64,000 nt of DNA from Osmia lignaria lignaria (lineage: Eukaryota > Arthropoda > Insecta > Hymenoptera > Megachilidae). The stretch spans positions 8,742,001 through 8,806,000 of the forward strand of contig NC_135043.1 in the NCBI RefSeq assembly GCF_051020975.1. Reading direction: 5' to 3'. The notes beneath the pieces were generated by a model. That model had not been told where the DNA came from and ran no database searches. It was given only the letters and a program-made list of their open reading frames with translations. The position numbers and the translations under genes are program-made. Positions 48,006 through 59,862 of this stretch are shown here, in pieces. Within the stretch, counting starts at the first letter, position 1; each line of letters opens with the position of its first letter.

Positions 48006-51000
48006 TGCATCGAGTATCGCAGTAGTATAAGTCAATAGATAACGCGACATACGATAATATATATTAATTTCTTATTTTAAGGCTTCAATGTTTTGGGTAA
48101 TTTGCATGAATATATTAATTATGTACCCTCCTTCTTAATTTTCCTACATTACGACCTTCTGTTCAGGTATCAGAGCATATTGATTATACTACTTGCATGG
48201 AATTAGAAGTACAATTACAGAAAAAGAGCTTCATCGTTGTAATTGTAGTTTCGATTTTATCATAACGAAATAAAACTGGAAAGACCAATCGAACTCTCTG
48301 TTATAGGAATCGTCTCCTGAATAAATAATAACGCATACGGATACGGAGATTTTTATGAATCACCGTTTGAATTTCACGGAGTTTTCTAGAATAAGCTTCG
48401 TCGTTTCGAAAGATGTCTCGATTTTATAACCCGAGGACGAATATTCGAATATTTTTCGAGCATACGCGTTGTCCGTGCACCCTTTGTTAATGAAACAATA
48501 ACACGTAAGTAATCGATCGTCGGATAAATAACTCGGGGCAAGGCTCCTTTTTTGCTGGCCATCTTTTTGCACCGCGGAATTTCGATTCATATCTGATTCG
48601 ACGTTCCTGTATTTCTTTCTGGTCCCATTTAACGATACTTTATCAAACATCGAAGGGCCAATGATATCATGCCGTCAGGTATATCGTGCTTCTCAGCAGC
48701 CTTTCGAGTTATGAAAATTCATAAAATCCTGCTACCAATGCATCCGGTATTAATTACACTATCTGTCGTTTTATACATAACTGAAGTAAATACTTGCATA
48801 ATAGTTGGAATGAACAATCTCAGATCCTGGCACGAAGTAACCGATTGTTTAAGCTATATTTTGTATTTAAATAACCGAGTTCGGTTGCGCCCATTTAATG
48901 GACATTTCAGTTATATATAGTTCGACGGTGAAAATAAATTGCATTATCAGAACGTGCCGCGTGAAAATGCTATAACGACTTAATTGCCAGGATAATCAAT
49001 CAAACGTCCCCTGGAATGGTTGAAATATTTGGAAAGAAGCCTCAAAGCTAACCTGCTAACCCAGCAAATCAACTATTTTTGTATACCTCAATAATGTATA
49101 ATATCTAATGAGATTATTTCCCCGTATATATTATTAAAAAATATTAAATGATGCTAATTCAATGACTAAGGATTGTATAAGATAATTTGAAAGACAAGTG
49201 TATAATCATCAGGAATAGAGGGTAAATTCTGTAGAGGTTGAACGCCGACAATGTTGGCCGGCTTGGAATCGTTAACAGCGTAATACGAAATTCGCTTGGA
49301 AAATCTCTGGCTACAGACGGCCGTAAATCGAGGGTCCTTTTATCAAAGACGAGAACACGAGAACGAGCATTCGTAGGACGTATACTTTGCCTCCATTTAC
49401 ATCAGTTTCTTGATGCCCCGAGCGAGTTGCTGCCGCAGCAGCTAGCAGCACCACCACCGACGCCGCCGCCACCGGCAAACCACCCTTTTTCTACCCTTCC
49501 TCTGTTCCGACCCTCCCTTTGCTATTTTCCTCTTTCCTCTCGCCTACCTAGCTCTTCCTCTATCGCGGTGCTCTCTGCGTGCTCTCGCGAAAATCCTCGC
49601 GATAAATTATGCCGTGCGGGAGGGAAATAAATGACCCACCCCCTTCGGCCCTTCTCTTGCTGGTCCGCCACTACCGCTCTCCCCCCGTACACCGTTTCCC
49701 ACCCCCGGTGCCGTCCCGAACTTCAATCCCCAGCGTGCACAGACCCACCGACACCCTCGTTGCCGCCGCCACCCTTTCCTCTTCCACTTCCTACGAACCA
49801 CCCGTTTCCACCCTCCGCCGCCACTTCCTCCACCCCCTTTCTCGTTCTCCCGCTTCTGTTCCTCCTCTTTTACCCACTGCCAGAACTCCGCCACCTCCTG
49901 CGGTCCAACGACCAGGCGGCGGTGCTACGAGGAAAGCCGGCTTTAAAATTATAATGGCACGCGCAATTTTGATAACCGTCGCCCGAACCACTACCACCAT
50001 CAACCACCCAACCACCCGCCCATCGCTAGCGCACCAACACCAACCTCACCAACGCTCGTCAACTACTCTTTCCAGAATAATACTCATTGCTACATCGCTG
50101 CACCCACGATCGTCTGAAACTGCAAGATCTCTAACTTGAGATGAGAACCAAGTGTATTGCGAGGAGGGCTCAATACGATTGGTTCGTTGGCCGTTGTATA
50201 AATGTATCGTTTGGCAACTTTTCGAATAACCGAAAATCAAATGATTTATTTATTATCTGATAAGAGGAAATTATTGAACGAGATCATCAATGGTTTGTGG
50301 TTGATTCGTATAACGTAAACTTGCAACTGGATAATGGCATAACACACGGGAAGGTTTGTTGATATTAAAATTAGTATATTAATATTGTGCGGGAGGATAT
50401 GTAATTGGTGTATCATTGTTCTATAACAAAAGGTTCGAATATGATAATGTAATGTTTAGTGAAAGGAAAACAAATAATTTATGACTTTCATTTGTTTGCA
50501 ATATAATCAATCATAGAAAGTTATACTTTAATAGTAAATAAAAATTATCGTCATCCAAGTCTCGTATACTTTACTTAGGAAATATTGCAAAATTTTTAAA
50601 ATTGCCGCACGTATGTACAATAATTATTTCATGCAATTTAATTGTTTAGCGAATCGGGAGATGGGAAAGCATTATTTTCATTTCAGTAGAAGTAGTACAA
50701 GTTATTGGAAACGTTCTATCAATCGTCCAGAAATTTTTTAATCCCAATAAAAATGTACGTAATCCTCAAATACTAAATTATAGATAAATAAATCACCGAT
50801 ACCTTGTTCAAAAAATTTGAAAATTTAAACTATACACGACGAAATTCAGATAACTAAAAGCAGTCTGCTATTTTTGTTCTAGGCTAATTAAAATTTAATT
50901 AATTCTACTGTATATTAAAAAAAAGCAAAATATCATAATTTTTAAATTTTTTCCATTACTCCAGGTTCTCAAAAGGTTAAAAAAGCGCCCACCAAAATAT

Positions 51001-51112
51001 TTCACGAGCTGGTTCTCACCGAACCGCAGACTTGGGTCTTCTTCTTAATAGGGCACCGAGTGGTGCACCGTTTAAAGTGATATCGCGTCTGCGACATATT
51101 AACGTACAATCT
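48006..51112. other. AT-rich stretch and a strong pyrimidine-rich island
   Basis: AT-rich to 49,220; a plus frame at 48669-48920 (83 codons) has no recognised domain. The part from 49,430 to 50,060 is C-rich/pyrimidine-rich on the plus strand. Its Pro/Ser/Thr-rich frame (49609-50139, 176 codons) and the opposite Gly/Arg/Trp-rich frames are compositional shadows. The part from 50,240 to 51,000 is AT-rich and empty. Confidence 0.4.
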
Positions 51113-51137
51113 CCCACCCCCCACCCCCCACCCCCCC
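51113..51137 (-). other. Strong G-quadruplex motif with single-base loops
   Basis: The plus strand carries C-runs of 3, 6, 6 and 7 separated by single A bases. On the minus strand this gives four G-tracts with one-base T loops, the arrangement known to form very stable parallel quadruplexes. The C-rich strand could form an i-motif. It sits at the edge between AT-rich DNA and a CpG patch. Confidence 0.7.
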
Positions 51138-53640
51138 ATTTTGCATCCCTGCTGTAAACCAGCCACCCCATGGCCGGCAAACAATGACGCGACGTCGACT
51201 ATGAGAATGGTCCCGCTTTTGTGGCTGGAAATTGTTTAAGCTTTTGTTATTTTGCGGCTTCTAAATCTCAGACGTCAGGCAGCGCCCTCCGGAGCTGGTG
51301 TACGCTCCCAGGATGTGCATTGCAAGCCCGAATCTACCAACCAGCGCGTGTTCCGCTTTGCAACGCCAACTTTCAACCGGAAACGTGAATACTTCCCTAG
51401 GTCATTGTACCATAACGAAAGGAGCTCCATTTTGATCGTGTATTTTTCTTTATTCCTCCTTTTATCACGAAGTTATTTGATACTTGATTTAATTCGACAG
51501 ACAAACGCAGCGGATTTCTTTTCTCCTCTCGCAATTCATTTTCTTCCTTTTATTATTTGACCTGGTTTTTAATTAAACTAGGAAATGAATTTCTTTGTAC
51601 TGAATTTGCATATTTTACGGGCTTATATGAATTTCCAATTAATTGGCCGGATGTATGATAATAATGTATCTGTGGCGAGGCGCATTGATTTCTTTTCATT
51701 TTTCATCCATACTTCTTTCTTTTCGGATGCTTAACCCTTTCGTTACGATTATAGAGTATCCTGAAATTTAATTTTAATTCGAAACGATTAAGACTGTTTA
51801 CAAAGTCAAATAGAAAGAACAAATCTGACAGACGTCTGTTATCAAATTTTCCGGATTTTTTTTTTTTTCTGCGTTTCGAGTCTCCTCTGGAGTGCGTTGC
51901 GCGAATGCAAATATATATCGCGAGAGGCGAAGATACGCAGGAGGCTGCGATCAATATTTTCCTTTGAAAATTCACCGCCGCCCGACAACCTATTCCCCGC
52001 CATTTTTCCATACTTAATGAACGCATGCAAGTACTCGTTACCGTGCTAATGCAATTAAAATGCTTACGGTGAATTATAAATATTTGCATGAATAAGTAAG
52101 TATCGAACGAAACGAGATTATCGCCGGTTATCGCCACTCTTACGTGCAACCACCCTCCGATAACCTCCCTCTTCGACGTTCCCAATCATTAACACGTATC
52201 GTCGGAGACGTTACAAATTTCACCTCTGTCCTTGATATCGATCATCGTCTGAAAAATTTTTGTATAATCCAGTTAACACACTCCATCTTCAAAGGACCGA
52301 AATTAATTAGAATCTTTTGTATAAAAAAATCATAAAAATTTAAAAATTCATTACAAAATTATTAACAAAAAGTCCCGTTTCTCCTATCCTTCTCAATTCC
52401 CAAATTTTCCAACGTCCTTATCTGTTGATAAGGATATCAACACTCTACTTCCATATTGATTATTCGACTGAAAAATTGCTGAAAAGAGGCATCGTTTGAG
52501 AAACGTTTCCACGTCGCGTCGTCAAATAGTCGCGGGAGGGTGCAGCAACTAATATCAAGCGTTATTTCTTTTTTCATTAATAACAAGCGAACTGTTTAAC
52601 GTGTTACGGTAGATATTTATAAAGTGGAGCCGTGCTGGCCCCGCTGACCCTTCGTCCAACGGTGCACGATGAGACAAGAGGACGAAGAGGCGAGGGTGAG
52701 ACGAGGCGAGGCGGCGAAGGAGGAACGAGAAGGAAGGAAGAGACGAAGGGTGGGTGGTGTGCGGACTTTTGGGGTGGTCGGTGCCCACCTATCGACCCTC
52801 TCGGCTCCTGGCTTCGCTTCGCTCTCTGGCTTGTCTCCTATCTTTCTCTGCTGCCGTTTTCTCTCCGCTCTTCGTCCTCGCGCCTGGCCAGCGACCGACC
52901 TTCGCGTGCGCGCAGGAAAAGAAAAAAACACGCAGCCAGAGGGTGAGAGCGAGACCGAGAGGGTGGCGTGAGAGGCGCGCGCGCGCGCGCGAGCTCACGA
53001 GGCCTCGCGAGGAGGGTGAGAGAGGCCAAGCACGGCCGAGAGAACGCAAAAGCTTACCAACACAAGCACCGAGCTTCTGTGAACGTGTACGCGACCAGAC
53101 ACAGACACGCACACATCCTAATTTCAGCAGGCATTCGGCGCAGCTGTGCCACCCACACGTATCGTGCGGACTCGAAACTCCGAAATTTCGTGCAAATAGC
53201 ACAGGAAGGAAGCCGTCCCTGATTAAACCGGTTATTTCCTAGGGAAAAAAGAACCGGCCTGCCTGCCTGCGCGAAATTTACAGGAAATCGGGTTATTAGT
53301 CGCCCGGATCGCGAGAAATCGGCGACGATCAACCGTTTCGTTTCTACCCGTCTCGTTTTTTCTACTTCGATTCGTTCGATCATCTTATTTTCCTCGTTAA
53401 CGCCAGACTATCAACGGGCTACTTTTCACCTGAGGCTCGATGAAACGAAAAATTTCTTCATTTTTAATAGCATATTTTGATTCTGTGTATTTTATGCACG
53501 GTAGTGTATGTATTAGAGATACAAGAAAAAATGTGGGGTTGAATGAACAGAATTTTCGGACAACCTTCCCCTTGGAAGGAAAAGTAAATTTGAAACGATA
53601 GTTGTTAAATTATGAATACGTTTAAAATGAAATATTCATA
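51138..53640. other. Mixed stretch with a GC-rich island at 52.5-53.4 kb
   Basis: The 51703-52185 minus frame (160 codons) has a Lys/Arg-rich run and no domain. From 52,600 to 53,420 there are blocks of purine-rich (52,670-52,760), pyrimidine-rich (52,790-52,880) and purine-rich (52,910-53,050) DNA with overlapping frames on both strands. TTTATAAAG at 52616 lies just upstream of the island as a possible TATA box. A CTCF-like AGCGCCCTCC word (minus-strand core GGAGGGCGCT) is at 51281-51290. Confidence 0.35.
52975..52991. repeat. GC dinucleotide run
   Basis: Alternating GC over about 17 bases, capable in principle of adopting Z-DNA, inside the GC-rich island. Confidence 0.75.
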
Positions 53641-53711
53641 TAATAAAAATTCCAGTATGGGTCAAAATCGACCATATATCGGCGTTGTCCGGTGGTCGAT
53701 CGTTCGCGGGT
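53641..53711 (-). mobile_element. Possible diverged TTAA-type element end
   Basis: On the minus strand the TTAA at 53708-53711 is followed by CCCGCGAACGATCGACC and then GTCGATTTTGACCCATAC. The layout parallels the MITE left arm (CCC...GAAC...GGGTCA), but the sequence differs and no opposite end was found. Confidence 0.25.
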
Positions 53712-54528
53712 TAATTAACGGCGAATCGTTTGGAGAAAAAACGAGAGGACACATTTTTGTAGCTAACATGGCTATATGAATTTTAACATTTATATACAAA
53801 ATGATTGTTTAAAAGAAAAATTTATTAACTGAACATTTTTTTGTTAATTATTGGAAAGCGTACAATTATCTGTACACTATTTAGAAATTGAAGGTTAATA
53901 TATTGTGTTGTCTCATTAAAATTAATATTGCAATGAAACAAGAGAGAAACATTAGAAAAAGAATAAATAAAAGAAAAAAATCTTTTAAAAGAGTGAAAAA
54001 AGAAATTACCTTTATCTATAGCATATGTTCAATATATCTGTCGTTTGATTCAACATAGGTACGCTTTGGTACGTTTCCTCATAGAACAATTTTTTTTTTT
54101 CGAAATTGTGTATGCTTTTGTCTACTACTGCTGAATGATATCATAGTCTTTTGTATGTTACAAACTCATGGCTGAAAACGGTTTGAAACTCGAAAATAAA
54201 TCATTTTTGTATCTGTATATATTAATTCCCTGATGGCGAATTTGGATTTTCATTTTCCAACTTTTGTACTACGTTATTTTTCCAATGCACGAAAGTCTTT
54301 CATTAGACAATTCTTAACTATAGTCACGATTGATCCGCCCAAAATAACAATGAATGTTTCTAGGAAAGTGTCGCGTTTTCTTAGAGAAATCTGAAAGAGT
54401 GTATTATCAATAAAGTATGGGTCGATTGCCTCCCCTTCCGAGCCGCCCTTTCGGAAGCTCTATCGGCTAGATAGATCCGTTACACGCGATTCAATTAGTC
54501 GGTCGTGACAGATTTGCATACAAAATTA
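53712..54528. other. AT-rich non-coding stretch
   Basis: No frame of note is present. The sequence becomes CpG-richer after 54,430, around the paired Grainyhead-like motif. Confidence 0.45.
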
Positions 54529-54530
54529 GA

Positions 54531-54545
54531 AACCGGTAACCGGTT
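54531..54545 (+). promoter_or_regulatory. Overlapping Grainyhead-like sites
   Basis: AACCGGTAACCGGTT contains a perfect AACCGGTT and an overlapping AACCGGTA in the same orientation. It is embedded in a CpG-containing, non-repetitive stretch (54,460-54,900) that looks like an enhancer-type conserved block. The binding inference rests on the known Grainyhead consensus. Confidence 0.35.
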
Positions 54546-57053
54546 GATACCTTGATCGCTCTGGTCGATAACGCGATTCTAACGGGACGGGCGGGACGTT
54601 GGAATTGTCATTAATTCGATTGCTCCCACGTCCAGGCTGATTATTTATGTTTCGTCAGGATTCTTCCATGACAGCGGGAACGAGGACCCGGCTGTTTTTG
54701 TTACTCATTCATGACCGCCGCTTTGATGCGGAATGGATCAATCAGAATGATATAATTCCGCGTATACATCAATTAGCAATAATGGTAATTATCGGTAATG
54801 TTTGTAGATAGCTGATAACGGCCGTGTTTACGACGATAGATGTATTTTTGGAAATTATGTATCAGTGTTACGGGTTACATCGGTCCTCGATGGAAATGTT
54901 TGTTTATACGTCCATTCGGTTCCTGCATTATACCACCGTCTCCATTTATTGGCAACATTGTTTCGGTAATTAAAATTCTTTGCCGGATATTAAATTATTT
55001 CCCACCGAAAAGATAGCAACTCGTCGATCTTTTGGTTTTCCTTTTGGAAAATCCTGTGACATTGCGACAAATTCAAATGCAACTTCATAATAAATAATCA
55101 ATAATTGATTAATTTTATGAGTGGAATTTCACTGTTAATTAACCTTATCAGAATTTTCAATTATTCTTCTTTTTCCAGTAAATTGTTTGACTGTTGTGAA
55201 TGTAACTACATATGTTAATTATTTAATTTTGAATATATGTGTATTTTATCTTCAATAGTATTATTTCATAAATTCATTATTAACAGTTTGATTGAATATT
55301 ACGTTCAGTTGAGAAACTAAAATGTAGAAGTTTGATAGAGTTTCTGAATTGCTTTTGAATTATAAACAACTCTAGGAACATTTAACATCCCTGGTAACAC
55401 CTTTTAAGTCTTCATGCACAACTAATTTCAACGGAATATGATGGATAAATTGAAAATATAAAATAATTGTTAACATGTCACTATCGGCAACCCTCTTTGA
55501 TTATCAAGAACGACATTCTTCGAAGGAATGCTCTTTGCATTCTCCCGGATCACGTGTAAGTTTCCTCACGTGGCAGTCGGTCAGGGCCAACGAGTACGTG
55601 GCTAACAAAAAAAAAAACAAAAAAAAACAAAAAGAGGTTAGTGTCGATGGGGAAACGAAAGAGCGATATCTGCCAGTCGATCGGTACTGGCTCGCGTAGT
55701 CGAAAGGGGGTGCCGATGCCGGGGAGGTGAGACAAGCTCGATGATACAGAGGGGGTGAGAGTACAGTTTACCTATAACCCATAAATCGACCCCACTTTTC
55801 TATTAAGAGATGCACGATTGACTTGCGTTGTTCAGTTTCCTTCCCCGGTACGTCGCCGTTCGTCTCCTTTTTTCCGTTCACCCCTTGCGCGCCGGTTAGC
55901 AACACGCACCCCCTCTTCGTTCTTCACCGAATCGGTCGCCTTTTTCCTTTCCCCACCAGGCGCGAAGTATCCTGCGCAAAGGTTCGTTCAATCCCTACCA
56001 ACCTGTTCCTCGTCCAACATTTTTCCTTTTTTTCCCCCATTTTTTTTTCTTTTCGTCAGGAGAGATTCACCCCTTCTCGTCGCGCGGGAAACACGACCAG
56101 CCCCGTATCGATAGCGGGCGAATACTCGGCCATCTGTTTTCCAACAGTCGAACGTACGAAACGACGTTCCCATTGACTTCGATGCAACCGATCGCGGCTG
56201 TTCGATCGATCACGCCTCGAGGTGAACGCTTTTCGTCGCGTCGACGCGCGTCCGTGACGAGGTCGCGGTTCTACGCGCGAACTTGACGCTCGGGTTCCTC
56301 TGGTGAAAATTTCTTTTTTTCTTTTCTCTTATCAAGATCGAATAATTTTCGATGTTACATACGGTTCATTAGACGGTGCGTTTTATTAAAACCTCATTAG
56401 TCGGAGGTTCTCTCTCGCGAGCTCATTACCGAGCTGCGGTTCGAAGAATTTAACGCCCGGGTTTGTACCGTTCGTTCTCCAACGAAATTCCTATCGAGTA
56501 TTACCGAGAAATGAAATAAATTGGAAGCCAGGTTATCGCGGCAACTGTCCACGGTTTGTCACGTTCACGAGAAATTCCCAAGTACCGGTTTTCTAGTAAA
56601 CTCGCGAACTATCGCAATTAACGACCACCCGGAACTAAACAACCACCGTGCTAACTTCTCTGGCAAGCTTCAACCGAGCGTGAACTGTTTCGCCGATATT
56701 CCTATGTTACAAGTAGCAGCTGGAAAGGTTCCGTAACCCGGCTAGAAGAAAAATATCATTCGACCCGTTAAACGCACCCGCCACCGACGCGTTCCGTTCT
56801 CTTCCCGGAAATTCACGATTCGTCTGGGAATTATATAATCTCTTGACGTTTTTTTCGACGATGGAAATCCAGGGATAGTTATACTGTGGCATAATTATTG
56901 GAGCTCGGAAACCAGCCCTTTTAAATTCCCGGAAATTTTTACACGATGTGCTTCGTTCTAATACGGCGAGTTACGAACGTTTGTACGAATCCGTGCGAAT
57001 CGGATCGTTCTTAATAAACTTTGTTCATTTTAATCGTTGATATAAATATATAA
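54546..57053. other. Non-coding stretch with a GC-rich island
   Basis: AT-rich from 54,900 to 55,470. From 55,480 to 57,030 it is CpG-rich, with a pyrimidine-rich block at 55,830-56,070. Frames of 99 and 118 codons (plus) overlap each other and a minus frame, so none is called. An A-rich tract lies at 55,607-55,635. Confidence 0.4.
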
Positions 57054-57178
57054 TTAACCCTTGAATAACTAAGTATGTGTTAAATGAGACCCAAATTTAA
57101 AAAATGTATATAAGAACATTAATCTAAAGTTACAGTTAAATTGAAATTGGGGCTCTCTCCCTGGTCCGCCATCCGAGG
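57054..57178 (+). mobile_element. Near-complete copy of the TTAA-flanked MITE family
   Basis: The left TTAA (57054-57057) is followed by CCCTTGAATAACTAAG and the interior ATGTATA.AAG.ACATTAATCTAAAG shared with 34749-34935. The right arm reads AAATTGGGGCTCTCTCC, then CTGGTCCGCCATCCGAGG, but the last bases and right TTAA are lost. At about 125 bp it has an internal deletion. Confidence 0.6.
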
Positions 57179-59040
57179 CGCGATCTTCAATGTCCACGCC
57201 ATCGCCATTTTTGATAAGAACCATACGAATTATAATAAAAAATATACATCCAGCTACTGGATATTGTACTAAAATATGGTTTAATGCCGTTGTTTCATAC
57301 GCATTAAATTATTGTTCTGCACGGAAGGTTTATATTCTGATTACCTTGTAATTGTGAAACGTCTCGCGAAATAATCACCAGCTAGATTTGCATTTATCTG
57401 CCGGAATGTTTCGCGTAGTTTTCTGTTGTTTCGTTATGGAAGAATGTTAATTACCTGGAAGATTTGTAAGTCGAATGAACGCTTTTTATTTTTACTTCGG
57501 AACGGTGTGCATTTGTTCCTCCCTGGTCGTGCATTTTAATTATAAAGTTGCTCTCGAAAAAATTCTTCAACGCGAAGATTCATTAGTAAAAATAATACAG
57601 CACTATTGCTATTATATTAATAATGTGAAATAGAAAATTCAAAAGGATGCAATATTTTTATCTCAGATAATTAAAATTTTAATCAAATTAAAATTGTAAT
57701 TTCTAATTATGCTCTACGTTTGTTTGTACGCGTGTAAAAGTATATGAAAATAAATCAAAATAAACGTCGTTTGATCTTGCATCCTCGAAGATAACCGTGT
57801 AGCGAATTTCAATATCCGTGTGTCAATAAAACGTCACAGGAATTGGGCGGTTCTAATTTAGGTTAGCATTCAGAATAAAATTCAGTTGGCTCGATGCATG
57901 ACAAAATTCATAGACAAATTTTAGTGGATGTTGTATCGTTGGCTTTTCATGATATTCCAGCGAATTTCATGTTGATCATACATTTATTTACATACGCACG
58001 ATGATGAAGAACGAACTGCTCGATTTCATTACTGTTACATTGACTAAATTCTGCTTTAATCTTTCGCGATGATCTCCGTTAAATCAAAACGATTTTTTAA
58101 ATGTTTTATTTAATTCTCGAGGTCTTTATCAAATTCCAAAAATAGAATGTCGTTTCAAGTAAAAGATAACAAACGAATGTTAATTGATTGATTGATTTAC
58201 GTTCGATTGTCATGAATTATCGACGTAGATGTTCAAGATGTTTGAACTTCGTTTCTTCAAGTGTACCAATATTAGTTCCTTTGTGTATGTATACATAATT
58301 GAGAGGCGATTGTATTGATCGATGTACACTCGCGATCAAATCAAGCTTCTCCAGGGAAAATACCGACTATTTTGAAATCAGTTCATTAATAGTAAATAAA
58401 AATTGCAAGAATTAATCCCTAATTGTAACACGATGATTGAGTTAATAAATGAATTAAAGGTTTACATATAAAATGACTTCTGGTCAATGACTCCGAAGAA
58501 CTACGAAATTTTATTTCTGACTAGTTCGAGCATTCATCGAAATGACACAGTCATGGTTTTCCACGTTTTAACAACTGAACGTTAAATATGAAATAACGCG
58601 GAGCACATTATCAGTAATCACAGCGCGTCGAGTACGGATTATATCCCGAATTCTAATCCGCAGATACCGACTCTTAAATCCTGTAAATCTATCGTTTATA
58701 ACATCCACGAGCTTTGCTAATCGTTCAGTATAATCGGCTGTTAAATCGAGTCCTCGCAACCCCTCTTTCCCCCTTCTACTAAACTATAGTATTATTTTAT
58801 AACGTTTGCCAGATTCATCGATTTCAACAATAACATCGGCCAAGTACTATTTCACTGATTCATTCAAAATAGAAAGTTTCCTTCTAGGTCTATAAAAATT
58901 TATCTCATTTCAAAAGATTTTAAATAGCAGATATACTACCTCGACCCATTCCACCTCGATTAAAAAATAATATTTGTTATCTAAGAAAAAATCTGAGAAA
59001 AGAAAAATAATTATTTTTAGTAGGTTAATCTTGTAACGAG
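57179..59040. other. AT-rich non-coding stretch
   Basis: No coding region is supported. ATTGATTGATTGATT repeats occur near 58183-58197. A short minus frame (58568-58759) has no recognised content. Confidence 0.45.
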
Positions 59041-59514
59041 GTATATAAGTCTCCGCGATTCCTCGTCATCTTGCGTAACGGGTGGAAGCCGCGCGGTGAG
59101 AGCAGTTGGCCATAAATCGATCGGAAACATCAATAGCATTCAGCGCGACTCATTAACCATGGAGACCAATCGATTGCTGAACCGAGTCCGTATAAACACT
59201 CGACCAAAGACGTACGTACACATTACACGGGCCAAGTACAATGCACACAGACAGCCGGCGTCGCAGCCACGGGTTTGTTTGAGGGACCTCTTAAAACACA
59301 CCCCCGCAGCTCTCGGCGGCTAGAGAAGGAAAGTTAGTTGTCGTGCCGTTGCTCGACGTCGGCCCTCGCTGTCGTGGTCGTCGTCGCTCTGGTCCGAAGG
59401 GAAACACCGGAGAAAAAGAGAGCGGATCAGAAGAGAAGAAAAGGTAGGGAGATGGATAGCGAGCGAGAGAGTAGTTACCGAGGGGAAGGGAACAAAAAGA
59501 GTAAAGCTCGAACG

Positions 59515-59535
59515 AAAAAAAAAAAAAAAAAAAAA
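59515..59535 (+). repeat. Poly(A) tract, 21 bases
   Basis: A simple A-run inside the purine-rich block of the promoter-like island. Confidence 0.8.
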
Positions 59536-59835
59536 CAGAAAGAAAAATGAAAAAATTAGAGAAAAATGAGAAAAATCGTAAGGGTGGGAGTAGGAAGAGA
59601 CAAGAGACGAAGAAGGAGCACGCGTCGGAGCGAAAGAGAAGGAAAAAGCTCGAGGGTTGCAGGGGGAAGGGTGTCCGCCCCGCGAGGAATTTCGGTCTCG
59701 CGGCCATTGCAGCGAGAGGGCGTGGCCGCGCAGACGCTGGCAAAGAAAAATACTCGCTGATGGCCAGGAAAAGCAGCGCGCGCCGTGCCGGAAACGCAGG
59801 ACGCGTTGCGCGAGAGAAAAAAAAGCTGTCGACGA

Positions 59836-59862
59836 GGGGGGGAGGGGGGGCTGGCGCGGGGG
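59836..59862 (+). other. G-quadruplex motif
   Basis: G-runs of 7, 7 and 5 bases separated by A and a 7-base CTGGCGC spacer. The long runs can be split to give four tracts. It lies at the end of the purine-rich block of the promoter-like island. Confidence 0.5.

Noticed and set aside
49609..50139. 176-codon Pro/Ser/Thr-rich plus-strand frame
   Set aside because: It is the expected translation of a C-rich pyrimidine tract. Neighbouring frames are equally open.
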